This document shows, one piece after another, positions 50,635-59,657 of a DNA stretch of 64,000 nt. The stretch's first letter is position 1. The number at the start of each line of letters is the position of its first letter. The DNA comes from Companilactobacillus nuruki (GTDB lineage Bacteria; Bacillota; Bacilli; Lactobacillales; Lactobacillaceae). The stretch is from contig NZ_NIPR01000052.1 in the NCBI RefSeq assembly GCF_002872255.1, positions 142,797-206,796 on the forward strand, written 5' to 3'. The notes under the pieces were generated by a model. It was not told the origin of the DNA. It did no database searches and was given only the letters and a program-made list of their open reading frames with translations. Position numbers and translations under genes: made by a program.

Positions 50635-51618
50635 TTACACACTTTTTCCGGCCCATAGTTTCACGGGAAGTATCTTATCGTGCCCATAAGTTGGATTCTT
50701 TATTCTTTTCATTAACATATCGACAGTTGCTTCCGCCATTTTATCAATTGGCTGTACAATCGTTGTTAAACAAGGATTCATTACTCTAGTTACATCTGCA
50801 CCATCATATCCTACAATTTTCAAATCATCTGGTATCTTATACCCAAGATTATGAGCGATGTCCATAACCCGGGCTGCATCAATATCATTTGATATGAACA
50901 TGCCATCAATATTAGGATTATCTTTAAATATTTTCATAATTATTTTTCTTTTTTTTGAATCTGATAAATCGGGATCTATAGAGTAGACAATTGGTTTTAA
51001 TCCATGTTCAATCATTGAATCAACATAAGCACGTTTTCTTTCCTGATTCTGTGGTGGTCCTACAAGACTTTTGGGATCATTAGTATGAACAATATTTCTT
51101 GCTCCATTTTTTATTAACAGTTCTGTAGCCATGAGACCGCCATTATAATTATCCGATGAAATTATAGGAATATCATTATTAACTCTTCTATCAATTGCAA
51201 TAATAGGCATATTAGAATTATCATATTCACTAATTCCAGTGTTATGTGACCCTACGATTAATCCATCAACTTGATGTGCTAACAAATCTTGCAGATATTT
51301 TCTTTCAATATTTGGATCATTCAAGGCATCTCCTACCAGGACCCTATATCCTTTCTCAAACAATCTTTCACTTATGACAGATGCCATTTGTCCAAAAAAG
51401 GGATTTGCCAAAGTTGGAAATATCAAACCAATCATCTTTGTTTCTTGTTTAAATAATTGCCTTGCTATTACATTAGGCCGATAGTTTAGCTGCTCCATGG
51501 CATCATAAACTTTTTTTATGGTCTTTTCGCTCAAATATCCACGTTTATTTAAAACTCTCGATACAGTGGTCTTTGACACACCCGCTAATTTTGCAACATC
51601 ATCAATTCTTACAGTCAT
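50635..51618 (-). CDS. LacI family transcriptional regulator
   Basis: The 327-residue protein has the LacI helix-turn-helix IDDVAKLAGVSKTTVSRVLN (about 5-24) and hinge, then a periplasmic-binding-type ligand domain with IGLIFPTLANPFFGQMAS and DGLIVGSHN. GntR/RbsR-like members recognise sugars or sugar phosphates. Its most likely targets are the twin CAACGCGTTG operators before the PTS genes 2.4 kb away. Being separated from its targets by hxlAB and deoR, it makes the locus a doubly regulated unit. Confidence 0.9.
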   Translation of the reverse strand: MTVRIDDVAKLAGVSKTTVSRVLNKRGYLSEKTIKKVYDAMEQLNYRPNVIARQLFKQETKMIGLIFPTLANPFFGQMASVISERLFEKGYRVLVGDALNDPNIERKYLQDLLAHQVDGLIVGSHNTGISEYDNSNMPIIAIDRRVNNDIPIISSDNYNGGLMATELLIKNGARNIVHTNDPKSLVGPPQNQERKRAYVDSMIEHGLKPIVYSIDPDLSDSKKRKIIMKIFKDNPNIDGMFISNDIDAARVMDIAHNLGYKIPDDLKIVGYDGADVTRVMNPCLTTIVQPIDKMAEATVDMLMKRIKNPTYGHDKILPVKLWAGKSV

Positions 51619-51863
51619 TTTTTTACCTTTTTATTCTTAATTATCTTTTATCTTAGCATTAAAATAGTTCTCACTTTAGGAAGATTTTAATATTACAGCC
51701 ACTCTTCGTATTGTTAGGCATAGTTAAACAGAAAAATAACTATACATCGTGATGATTATTCAGTATGACAAGAACCGATTAAAAGAATTTAAATATTTGA
51801 TTATACTACCACCGAATTGATTCAAAACATCTTTTTATGCTTAAGCCTTTTATATAATTTTAA
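51619..51863. other. Intergenic gap, LacI-type gene to MFS terminator
   Basis: AT-rich and without an ORF over 30 codons. It holds the presumed LacI-gene promoter at its left end. Nothing else is recognised. Confidence 0.4.
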
Positions 51864-51909
51864 AAAAATCAATGCATACAGAATATTCTGTGTACATTGA
51901 TTTTTTGGC
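51864..51909 (-). terminator. Terminator of the DHA2 MFS gene
   Basis: AAAAAATCAATG(C/T)ACA(C)AGAATATTCTGT-type hairpin, stem pairing AATCAATG with CATTGATT and an inner ACAGAATATTCTGT palindrome, with T-runs on both strands. Confidence 0.8.
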
Positions 51910-51939
51910 ATACCTATCAAAACATAACAATATTATTTC

Positions 51940-53367
51940 CTACTTTTCTGTTCTACGTGAAACTCTTCTATTCCATAAAAGAATCCCAATCAATAAAATA
52001 ACGCTAATTAAGCATGACAGTCCAAAGGTTATATGCATACCGTCAATAAACAACTGTGGATTATGTGGCGTATAAGACTTAACACGATTACCATTCAATA
52101 TCGACATTGAGCCAAATAGTAATGTAGTTGACATCGCTGATCCAACAACCATTCCAACAGTTCTAGCCAAACTATAAACACTGCCGGCTGATCCATAATC
52201 TTTCTCATCAACATTATCCATTACTAGAACATTATTAGGTGAATGAAATAATCCATTACCTAACCCCGCCAAAGCAGCACCGACTGCGAAAATTAAAACA
52301 GTATTATTTAATCCACTTATCACATAAAAGATTTGACCAAAACTAATAATACTTAATCCTATCAAGGTTATTTTAAATGGATCATGTTTATCAGCTAGAC
52401 TCCCTGATATTGGAGCAATAAATAATTGAACTACTGGGAAAATTAACAAAAAGAAACCACTAATCAATGGACTGAAACCACGGGCATTTTGCAAATAAAA
52501 TGGTGCTAAAACGTCAAAAAAGAAATCAACTATAAAAACCATAAAGCTTGCTAACAACTGAACTGTAAACCATTTATTTTTGAATAATTTCACCGGTAAA
52601 ATTGGTTCAACCTGTTTTCCTTCATAGTTGTATAAGACTATCAAAAGAACCAAACCTACAATTGTCAGTGACAATATTCTCCAATCAAACCACCCAAATT
52701 GTTGACTTAACAAAATTCCCACAAACATACTAGTAAAACCAACTAACAAAATCAATGAACCAATTAAATCAAAATTGTCATTCTTATAAGTTTTATCAAA
52801 ACTGCTTGGTAGATATTTTATTAAAATTATTATTGCAACAAATCCAATAGGAACATTTAACCAAAAAATAATATGCCATGGAAAAAAATTTAACAAAATT
52901 CCACCTAAGCTAGGGCCAATTATTCCTCCAAGCGATACAAAAGAACCCATCCATCCTAATGCCTGACCGCGTCTATCGTCTGGAAAGATCTCCACAATAA
53001 TTCCATTTGAGGTCGCCATTGTCATAGCCGCACCAATTGCCTGTAAACTTCTTGAAATAATCAACGTCAACCAACTAAAAGATAAGGCACAAAGAGCAGA
53101 ACTAATAACAAAAGTTATTGTTCCCCACTTAAAAAATTTAACTTTGCCATACTTATCTCCCAGTTTCCCAAAAATCATCAGGCTACTACTCATAACAATC
53201 AGATACATCGTCACAACCCAATTAATTAAACTCATGTTAGTTTGCAAAGCCTTACTAAGAACTGGTAGAGCAACAGTTACAATGCTACTATCAAGTGTGG
53301 ACATAAATGTAACAATTCCTATTCCAATCAAAACCATAGATAAATTTTTATTTTTTATTTGTTTCAT
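51940..53367 (-). CDS. DHA2 (EmrB/QacA) family MFS drug exporter
   Basis: The 475-residue protein has 14 predicted membrane segments. Motif D-like TFMSTLDSSIVTVALPVLSK (about 14-33), motif A FGKLGDKYGKVKFF and motif C-like GWMGSFVSLGGIIGPSLGG place it in the 14-helix DHA2 group. ATG 53367 is preferred over the upstream TTG 53379, because GAGG lies 6 nt away. It is divergent from a PadR regulator that probably represses it. Confidence 0.9.
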   Translation of the reverse strand: MKQIKNKNLSMVLIGIGIVTFMSTLDSSIVTVALPVLSKALQTNMSLINWVVTMYLIVMSSSLMIFGKLGDKYGKVKFFKWGTITFVISSALCALSFSWLTLIISRSLQAIGAAMTMATSNGIIVEIFPDDRRGQALGWMGSFVSLGGIIGPSLGGILLNFFPWHIIFWLNVPIGFVAIIILIKYLPSSFDKTYKNDNFDLIGSLILLVGFTSMFVGILLSQQFGWFDWRILSLTIVGLVLLIVLYNYEGKQVEPILPVKLFKNKWFTVQLLASFMVFIVDFFFDVLAPFYLQNARGFSPLISGFFLLIFPVVQLFIAPISGSLADKHDPFKITLIGLSIISFGQIFYVISGLNNTVLIFAVGAALAGLGNGLFHSPNNVLVMDNVDEKDYGSAGSVYSLARTVGMVVGSAMSTTLLFGSMSILNGNRVKSYTPHNPQLFIDGMHITFGLSCLISVILLIGILLWNRRVSRRTEK

Positions 53368-53380
53368 AATCGGCCTCAAT

Positions 53381-53416
53381 ACTATATATTAATATATATA
53401 GATTAATATACATTAA
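53381..53416. promoter_or_regulatory. Divergent promoter/PadR operator
   Basis: The 72-nt gap holds overlapping palindromes of type ATATTAATATAT followed by ATTAATATACATTAA. A PadR dimer bound here would cover both the MFS and padR promoters. Confidence 0.55.
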
Positions 53417-53439
53417 CTATCTAGTAAAGGAGATTTTAT

Positions 53440-53970
53440 ATGGCTCGTCGTAACACTTTACAGTACATGATTTTAGGACTATTAACTCGAAAAGAAATGA
53501 CTGGCTATGATATCAAACAAACCTTTGATAAGGAAAAAGCCGAGTTCTGGTCTGCTCCTTTCAGTCAAATATATCCCGAATTAAATCGAATGCTAACCTC
53601 TTCATTAATTGAATTAGCTCCTAAAGAGAATGAAAATTCTCGTAAAAAAGCTTACCAGATCAGTGATATAGGTCAAAAATATTTTAGACACTGGCTTTAT
53701 TTGCCATTGTCATCTGAAACAGTGATTTTAAACAATGACGATCTAATTTTACGTTTACATTTTTTAGGTGAAAAACAAAAAGATCAAATAAACCAATTGT
53801 TAGAAATTAGAATCCGTACTCTTAAAATGGAAGTTTCACAATTGGAATTGGAACTAGCAGAGGTTATTAACTATCCTGAACAGTTAGGTAGGAAATTAAT
53901 TATTGAAAAAGAATTAGCTAATAAAAAAGTTGATATTAAACTTTGGAACAAGGAAAATAGACAACAATAA
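53440..53970 (+). CDS. PadR family regulator with C-terminal Vir_act_alpha_C domain
   Basis: The 176-residue PadR has a winged helix (about 5-85: TLQYMILGLLTRKEMTGYDIKQTF, FWSAPFSQIYPELNRM) and a C-terminal helical domain (about 90-175) with a coiled-coil region LEIRIRTLKMEVSQLELELAEV. The longer C-terminus separates it from the short PadR at 5.6 kb. SD AAAGGAG precedes the ATG. The divergent MFS exporter is the likely target. Confidence 0.87.
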   Translation: MARRNTLQYMILGLLTRKEMTGYDIKQTFDKEKAEFWSAPFSQIYPELNRMLTSSLIELAPKENENSRKKAYQISDIGQKYFRHWLYLPLSSETVILNNDDLILRLHFLGEKQKDQINQLLEIRIRTLKMEVSQLELELAEVINYPEQLGRKLIIEKELANKKVDIKLWNKENRQQ

Positions 53971-53972
53971 TA

Positions 53973-54010
53973 GGGGCGGCAACTTAAAATTAAGTTGCCG
54001 CCCCCATTTT
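53973..54010 (+). terminator. GC-rich terminator after padR
   Basis: GGGGCGGCAACTTAA / TTAAGTTGCCGCCCC hairpin followed by ATTTT; also works on the opposite strand for degV copy 2. Confidence 0.85.
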
Positions 54011-54049
54011 CGTTAATACAGACTGCACATATTCTTTCACGTTCTTGGA

Positions 54050-54901
54050 TTATATTTTAACGATTCCAACACCAATTAATCCTGGTCCTGTATGTACTCC
54101 AAGTGCTGGCCCAACTTGACCCAAAAACTCCTGCTTACCTTTAATATTGTTTTCATGCAATATATCAAGCATCTTTTGACCGCCAATCTCATCGGCACCG
54201 TGTCCAATAGCTAGCAGATAGTCACCAGTATTGTCCTTCAAAAAATCTTCCGCTAAGTTAAGTAACAACTTTTGACCCTTTTTCATTCCACGCGCCTTTG
54301 CAGCAATCGTGTACGAACCATCATCTTTGCAAGTAATGATTGGTGCTAATTTTAATACTCCACCAACTGCTGCCGCAGCAGCACTAATTCGTCCGCCAGC
54401 GCGTAAATACGTCAAAGTTGGAATACAAAAATAAACAACTGTATTAGCAATCATTTTTTCAACATGTTTTTCAACTTCTTCAAAAGTTCCACCAGCATCA
54501 ATTTGATTCTTTGCGCCAACAGCAATCAAACCAGCAGCAATAGCAACCTGTTTAGTATCAAAGTATCTAGTAGTAAATCGATTATCATCTTCTAAAAAGA
54601 CTTTCAAAAAGTTAAATGTCCCACTTAAACCTGAAGAAACTGAAATTGAAATAATATGGGTATATCCATCATCTGCAATTTGATCCAAAGTCTTTTGGAT
54701 TGATTCTCCAGAAGGCAATGATGTCTTAGGAATTTCAACTGGCAAATTATCATAAACTTCTTTAGCTGAAATATCTACTCGATCAAGGTACGTTTTGTCA
54801 TGGTATATGATTTGCATTGGCAACTCATAAATACCATCTTTTTCAAGATATTCCTCTGGTAAATCACAGCAGGAATCTACCAATACAGCAATCTTTTCCA
54901 T
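54050..54901 (-). CDS. DegV family fatty-acid-binding protein (FakB-like), copy 2
   Basis: The 283-residue DegV protein has VLVDSCCDLPEEYL at the N-terminus, SVSSGLSGTFNFLK, LRAGGRISAAAA and C-terminal VHTGPGLIGVGIV. It is a divergent paralogue of copy 1. It follows the DUF1836 gene by 2 nt and forms an operon with it, controlled by the same palindrome as copy 1. Different acyl-chain preference for the two copies is plausible but not visible. Confidence 0.9.
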   Translation of the reverse strand: MEKIAVLVDSCCDLPEEYLEKDGIYELPMQIIYHDKTYLDRVDISAKEVYDNLPVEIPKTSLPSGESIQKTLDQIADDGYTHIISISVSSGLSGTFNFLKVFLEDDNRFTTRYFDTKQVAIAAGLIAVGAKNQIDAGGTFEEVEKHVEKMIANTVVYFCIPTLTYLRAGGRISAAAAAVGGVLKLAPIITCKDDGSYTIAAKARGMKKGQKLLLNLAEDFLKDNTGDYLLAIGHGADEIGGQKMLDILHENNIKGKQEFLGQVGPALGVHTGPGLIGVGIVKI

Positions 54902-54903
54902 TA

Positions 54904-55440
54904 TTACTCACTCTTTTCGTTTGAATTGTTCGTTTCGATCATTAATATTTTTTTCGTAATTAACTTTGTTGCAAAGGCTATTGTAACCATTTCAACTAAT
55001 AAGTAAGCTGACGATTGGTCTTTTTCGGAAAGAATTTGTCCTTCTTCACGATGATTGAGCATCTTTAAGGCAATTTCTTGTTTGTCACAAAAGAAATCAT
55101 ATGCCTTAGCAATACCACCATTTAGTTTTGTCTGAATTTCCAAACCATCTTGGATGTCATTGATTGAAACAACTTGTTTTAAGAAGGTTATGGCTATTAG
55201 ATACGCTAAGTGTTCCCGGGTATATCGTTTTTTTTCTGGATGTGGCAAGAGACCATTTTTTACATAGTTATTGACCATTGAAGTAGTGACAACTGGCCCA
55301 TCATCTAGCCAAATAGGGCCAATATATTTATCAACTAATGTCAATAATTGATCACGGTATAAATCCAACTCAGGAAGATCTTCAAATCTTGGTAAATGAT
55401 AATCCTCCACTTTGTCTAACCATTCTTGTAACTCGTCCAT
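54904..55440 (-). CDS. DUF1836 family putative regulator
   Basis: The 178-residue protein starts at ATG 55440 (MDELQEWLDKV), with AAAGGAG 10 nt upstream; the longer frame to 55482 is not supported. It has the DUF1836 pattern LPRFEDLPELDLYRDQLLTLVDKY, then TTSMVNNYVKNGLLPHPEKKRYTREHLAYLIAI. The latter reads like a MerR-type winged helix that grips DNA. DUF1836 proteins frequently sit next to degV genes. It is the best candidate to bind the shared 21-bp palindrome. Confidence 0.82.
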   Translation of the reverse strand: MDELQEWLDKVEDYHLPRFEDLPELDLYRDQLLTLVDKYIGPIWLDDGPVVTTSMVNNYVKNGLLPHPEKKRYTREHLAYLIAITFLKQVVSINDIQDGLEIQTKLNGGIAKAYDFFCDKQEIALKMLNHREEGQILSEKDQSSAYLLVEMVTIAFATKLITKKILMIETNNSNEKSE

Positions 55441-55500
55441 AAAAAAAGCGCTCCTTTTGTAATTACAATTATAATTTATCATAGTTATGTTAACTATTCA

Positions 55501-55521
55501 ATCTAGTTTTAAAAACTAGAT
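55501..55521. promoter_or_regulatory. 21-bp palindromic operator upstream of DUF1836-degV
   Basis: Arms ATCTAGTTTT and AAAACTAGAT around one base, identical to 1475-1495. Three bases further toward the gene comes ATAGTTAACAT, matching ATAGTTTACAT before copy 1 at the same offset. A second small repeat, TAGTTA-ACA-TAACTA, overlaps the presumed -35. The distance to the start codon is 61 nt here and 70 nt at copy 1. Confidence 0.75.
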
Positions 55522-55552
55522 GTAATTATATTGAAAAAACATGATACAAAAA

Positions 55553-55584
55553 AATTCAGCAACCAAATTAATGGTTACTGAATT
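55553..55584 (-). terminator. Terminator after the 597-aa membrane-anchored protein gene
   Basis: AATTCAG / CTGAATT stem extended inward by ACCA/TGGT, with a seven-T run on the minus strand. Confidence 0.75.
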
Positions 55585-55620
55585 AATTTTTATCGATAGT
55601 TTATACTGTTTTTTCAAATT

Positions 55621-57414
55621 TTATTTATCTTCTAATCCACTAATAGTAACAGATGTAGAAATATTAACCGTATTACCAGATACCGATCCTGAAAAGCTAA
55701 CATTATCTCCATCCCTTACAAAAACATTCTTAGGATCATTTTTGCTTGAAGCATAAAAAACTTTATCGTCGTTATCTAATAAGAAAATAACATTATCTCC
55801 ATCAACAACGACTCGTTTTACAGTACCACTAAATGATTTCTCAACACTATTATCAGATGAACTAGCTGTAGTAAGTCCATTGGAAACTAGAGCCCGATAT
55901 TTGGTCAATGTTGTTTTGGCATCACTACCCACGGCGACAGTACTTTGCGTACCATTTCCATTCGCCAAAAGATAAACATAAGACATAAATGCACCATTTG
56001 AATCAATCATTGATACGATCCAGGTTGGTTTGCCATCAATTCGATAAAGCAAAGGCATGCTTGCTTTCCACTGAGTCTGTTTCATTCTATTTTCAGCAAG
56101 ACTCTTGGCCCTATTTGGCGTCATTGCATCATCTTTTTCACGGTAAAAGTACGTCTTCCCATTTCTTGCATTGACATAGATGTAACCTAATACCGACGTT
56201 TGTTTCTTGTTCTTACTTGTCATTGAAGCAAAATAATATACTTGACCTTTATATGAGATAGGTGTGAATTCTTTATCTGGACCTTCAGTTCCTACATTAT
56301 CTACTGCTTCCATAACGCCAGTCCTTGATCCACCTATACCATGAGCATTCCACCAGCCGTTTCTATCATTGCTGAAAGATGCAACTTTACTGGCAGCAAT
56401 TCCGGGATCAAATGTAACATCCAACCATTTAGGAGCATCTTTTTGTTTTATAATTTTAGTTTTTCCGGTCTCGGCATCAACCATACCCACCCAAGACTCT
56501 TTATAATTGGGAGAACTCGTGATCCCATATGTTTTATATAATGTTTTTACATAGAATGGTCTACCTTTTTCATCGACCTCTAGTTGAGCATCACCACTGG
56601 TCAATACTAAATTGGCTCCTTTGACTGCCGAATAAATCCGCCTATTAACATCATGCCCAAAATAAGCCGATGGCGTATAAGCCATATTCTTTTTTATAAA
56701 TTTAGGATGCGAACTCTTTGATGTTGCATCGACAATGAAATATCCGGGTACTTTCTTATAGTGTACATATCTAAAAAAATCTCCCTCAAAATCAAGTGGT
56801 GCAATATAAACTAGTTTTCCATGATAAAACTGTACTCTTAAATGATTTAAACTATATACATTTGAATCTCTGACATTAGAAAGAGAGTTTTGCAATTGAC
56901 TGCTAACTGTTTTATTGGAATTAACAACTGGCACTTCTTTTTTGCTAGAACTGATTACTGGCATAGGAGCATTTTTTACCTGCTGAGATTCTTCAACATT
57001 GGTTGTCCTAGCAATCGCTTTAGCAAAAGGTCCCATATTTACAACCACACCCATAACAATTATCAAAATAAGTGCAAGAATAATTGTAAAACCAGGTTTT
57101 ACGATATATTTAGAATTAATTTCTGATCCGCCATGCGCACTACGAACTCTAAACTTGCTTGGACCAAGTACTAGATACAGCACCCCAAAAATGACTGCAC
57201 ATAACAATAGATTAACAAGATTGTATAAAATTACATTGTATAAATAAGCCCCTGGTAAAAATATAAATACATATAGATACTGAAACAAGAAAACAATAAT
57301 CTGCAATCCAACATAAATACCAGTATGTTTCCTGTCAAGAACAATAGCCAAAATCATCGGCAAAAATGAAAGTATTCCAAACTTCAAAGTCAAAATCAAA
57401 AAGTCATAAAACAT
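55621..57414 (-). CDS. Membrane-anchored extracellular protein with C-terminal OB-like domain
   Basis: The 597-residue protein starts at ATG 57414, with AGGGAGGG 7 nt upstream; the longer start at 57438 lies before this SD. Residues about 1-90 hold three to four membrane helices, and another helix lies at about 105-125. A large extracellular part follows (about 130-597), with repeats of beta-rich units (GGSRTGVMEAVDNVGTEG, YKGQVYYFASM, GKTYFYRE) and a final beta-barrel-like region of about 75 residues (SFSGTVKRVVVDGDNVIFLLDN). The family is not recognised and no enzymatic motif is seen. It is monocistronic. Confidence 0.6.
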   Translation of the reverse strand: MFYDFLILTLKFGILSFLPMILAIVLDRKHTGIYVGLQIIVFLFQYLYVFIFLPGAYLYNVILYNLVNLLLCAVIFGVLYLVLGPSKFRVRSAHGGSEINSKYIVKPGFTIILALILIIVMGVVVNMGPFAKAIARTTNVEESQQVKNAPMPVISSSKKEVPVVNSNKTVSSQLQNSLSNVRDSNVYSLNHLRVQFYHGKLVYIAPLDFEGDFFRYVHYKKVPGYFIVDATSKSSHPKFIKKNMAYTPSAYFGHDVNRRIYSAVKGANLVLTSGDAQLEVDEKGRPFYVKTLYKTYGITSSPNYKESWVGMVDAETGKTKIIKQKDAPKWLDVTFDPGIAASKVASFSNDRNGWWNAHGIGGSRTGVMEAVDNVGTEGPDKEFTPISYKGQVYYFASMTSKNKKQTSVLGYIYVNARNGKTYFYREKDDAMTPNRAKSLAENRMKQTQWKASMPLLYRIDGKPTWIVSMIDSNGAFMSYVYLLANGNGTQSTVAVGSDAKTTLTKYRALVSNGLTTASSSDNSVEKSFSGTVKRVVVDGDNVIFLLDNDDKVFYASSKNDPKNVFVRDGDNVSFSGSVSGNTVNISTSVTISGLEDK

Positions 57415-57484
57415 AAATAAACCCTCCCTAGTAGTCATAGAATATCATAGTTCGATTTAAGAAATACTTTTAAAAATTAAAATA

Positions 57485-57519
57485 CAAAAAAAGCCTTGAA
57501 TAAAACTATTCAAGACTCT
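57485..57519 (-). terminator. Terminator overlapping the stop of the first YjeM-like gene
   Basis: AGTCTTGAATA / TATTCAAGGCT stem with a T7 run on the minus strand; the stop codon is inside the stem. Confidence 0.8.
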
Positions 57520-59134
57520 CCTTCAAATCATGTTCACGCCATCCTAAGGCTATTACCACTATAAGACCAACGGTTGTTAACAAAACAATATAACCAATAT
57601 TTCTAGCCAAATTACCATCGCCTAAATATAAGTCACCCAGCAAAGTTCCTAAAACTGCAATCCAAATACCAAATCTTTGGATCTTAGTAAAGGCAGTTCC
57701 TGTCTGACTACGTCTTTCCCTTTTAGTGATGTATGGTAAAACAAAGCCTAAACCAATCAAAACAATAATGGCTACAAAATTAATAACCAATTCATACCAC
57801 CACATAGATGATCCCATTGGTACATCCTGTGGACCAACAGCAGCAATCGTTGCGACACCGGTCAGAATTAGGCACCACCAACCAACTACTAGTGACATAG
57901 TTTTGTTTTTAATGTAAACATAACCTGAACTATATTTATCATCGTTCATTCTAACTTTAATAAAGGACCAGAATATCCAGCACGTTACCCCTGGTGAAAT
58001 AATCCCATTCAAATTCAAAAGCCAATTAAAAATATCCTTCATATTTGGCAATAGAATACCCAAAAACATGATGAAGGCACTCAAACCAACGGTTAACAAG
58101 TATCCATTGATTGGCAAACCAGCTGAATTAGTTTTTCGCAAAAATTTTGGCATATACTTATTGCCAGTATCAGAAATCAACATTCTAGTCATAGCATTCA
58201 ACAAGACTGCCAACAAGGCGGCTAGATAAAAGATTTCAGTAAAGGCAAACAAATACATCAAAGTATTTCCCATATGGAATCGATTGCCCAAGGCCTGAAA
58301 AGCATAATAAGAACCATTAATTTTTAGATCATCAGGTAGATGATAAGCATTGAAAAATACTCCTAATGAAAATGAACCAAATATGGTCAAGAAACCTGTC
58401 ATTATAGACAACATAATCATAGCCTTAGGGAAGTCACGGTTAGGATTACGCATTTTCGTTACAAACGGAGCAATTCTCTCAGCACCATTTATGGCAAAAA
58501 TTAAAAAGCCTAAGGTTGTTAGATAATGTAAATTAAATGTCGGAACGATCGTATGAACTGTTAATGGTTGAGTAGCAATATGACCACCCATTCCTAATGC
58601 AGTCACAGTCATAATAACAAATAGAACCGTCATGCCGAACATGGCAATTCCACCGATCGTACTCAAGATTTCTAGCGAATGTTCAAATCGAGACTGAATA
58701 ATAATGAAGAAAATGAAAATTAGCAGTGTGAATAGTGCAAAATGACTATTAGACATTTGCGTCTGCATTCTATCACTACCATTAACAACCCAGCCTAAAG
58801 CTACAGCAATCGTGTTCGCTGTATCAACAACATAAGGAATTGAGGCAGCCCAGTATGTCCAAGCAGCAAAATAGCCTAAGAACTCTCCACTAGTCTCTCT
58901 GACCCATGAAGTCAATCCTCCACCATCGTCATCGAAAGTTGAACCTAATTGCCCAACCATCAACGAATACGGGATAACATACATGAGAATCATAATAATC
59001 CAAGACGTTATAACGCCCATCCCTTGATTCTGAAAATTGTAAGTCAAGTCATCAAATCCGACAACTGTTACAAAATCCATAAGAGCCAATACTGGCCAAC
59101 TGATGTATCTTTTCTTTGTATCTAATTCTGTCAT
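57506..59134 (-). CDS. APC-superfamily amino-acid permease, YjeM-like (paralogue A)
   Basis: The 542-residue transporter has twelve or more membrane segments. The first helix contains DFVTVVGFDDLTYNFQNQGMGVITS, the unwound segment typical of the YjeM/GABA-glutamate branch of the APC family, followed by GGGLTSWVRETSGEFLGYFAAW. It is a close paralogue of the protein at 59658-61280. Substrate unknown; an amino acid or amine is expected. Confidence 0.88.
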   Translation of the reverse strand: MTELDTKKRYISWPVLALMDFVTVVGFDDLTYNFQNQGMGVITSWIIMILMYVIPYSLMVGQLGSTFDDDGGGLTSWVRETSGEFLGYFAAWTYWAASIPYVVDTANTIAVALGWVVNGSDRMQTQMSNSHFALFTLLIFIFFIIIQSRFEHSLEILSTIGGIAMFGMTVLFVIMTVTALGMGGHIATQPLTVHTIVPTFNLHYLTTLGFLIFAINGAERIAPFVTKMRNPNRDFPKAMIMLSIMTGFLTIFGSFSLGVFFNAYHLPDDLKINGSYYAFQALGNRFHMGNTLMYLFAFTEIFYLAALLAVLLNAMTRMLISDTGNKYMPKFLRKTNSAGLPINGYLLTVGLSAFIMFLGILLPNMKDIFNWLLNLNGIISPGVTCWIFWSFIKVRMNDDKYSSGYVYIKNKTMSLVVGWWCLILTGVATIAAVGPQDVPMGSSMWWYELVINFVAIIVLIGLGFVLPYITKRERRSQTGTAFTKIQRFGIWIAVLGTLLGDLYLGDGNLARNIGYIVLLTTVGLIVVIALGWREHDLKESLE

Positions 59135-59506
59135 GGCGTTTTCCTCAAGTGAAAATAAATCATTCTTTCTAATTTATTCACCTAACGGTTACTCCAAATA
59201 TACAATACTTTTTGGAGAATAGTAGAAAAATGATTTAAAAATATAAAAAAATTAAGCGCTTACTTAACCGACATGACCGCAATCCCTTGGATTGACCTTT
59301 TGGTATACATTTTGGAAAGTTAAGCAACTCGAAATATTTTACCATAAAAGAACTGACTGTGATATAAAAAGATTTGTCAATAATATATTTGTCATATTTG
59401 ATCAGGGTATGCGTGTCAGAAAACTCTATTTGATAGTGGAAATGCCACACTTTACTGCACAAGGAACAAGTGTAATTGATTCTACTTTATTTTCTTAAAT
59501 ATTTAA
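59135..59506. other. Gap between the YjeM-like genes
   Basis: Holds the promoter of paralogue A and a TAAGCGCTTA palindrome (59254-59263) that could be a cre. A 68-codon frame at 59292-59498 (plus) has no start with an SD and no recognisable homology; it may be a gene remnant or chance. Nothing else is identified before the hairpin repeat. Confidence 0.4.
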
Positions 59507-59595
59507 AAATAGTCTGTATTGATATCAACAATGTTCTCCTCGAACAAAGTTAAAAATCAATACAGACTATTTATTTCCAACAACTAAAACTATTT
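59507..59595 (+). repeat. Hairpin-tail repeat, copy R3
   Basis: A perfect 17-bp stem AAATAGTCTGTATTGAT / ATCAATACAGACTATTT with a 32-nt loop is followed by CCAACAACTAAAACTATT. The same arrangement occurs inside both large elements (8896-8962 and 19606-19670, on the other strand) and at 63806-63890. It is located between the two permease genes. Confidence 0.65.
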
Positions 59596-59657
59596 AATAA
59601 CAATCTATACAAATACGTATACTTTAATCAAACTTAAATAAATATCTTCTATTAATT

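Noticed and set aside
59292..59498. 68-codon plus-strand frame between the YjeM-like genes
   Set aside because: No start codon with SD, no recognisable homology, skewed composition; kept only as a remark on a possible remnant.
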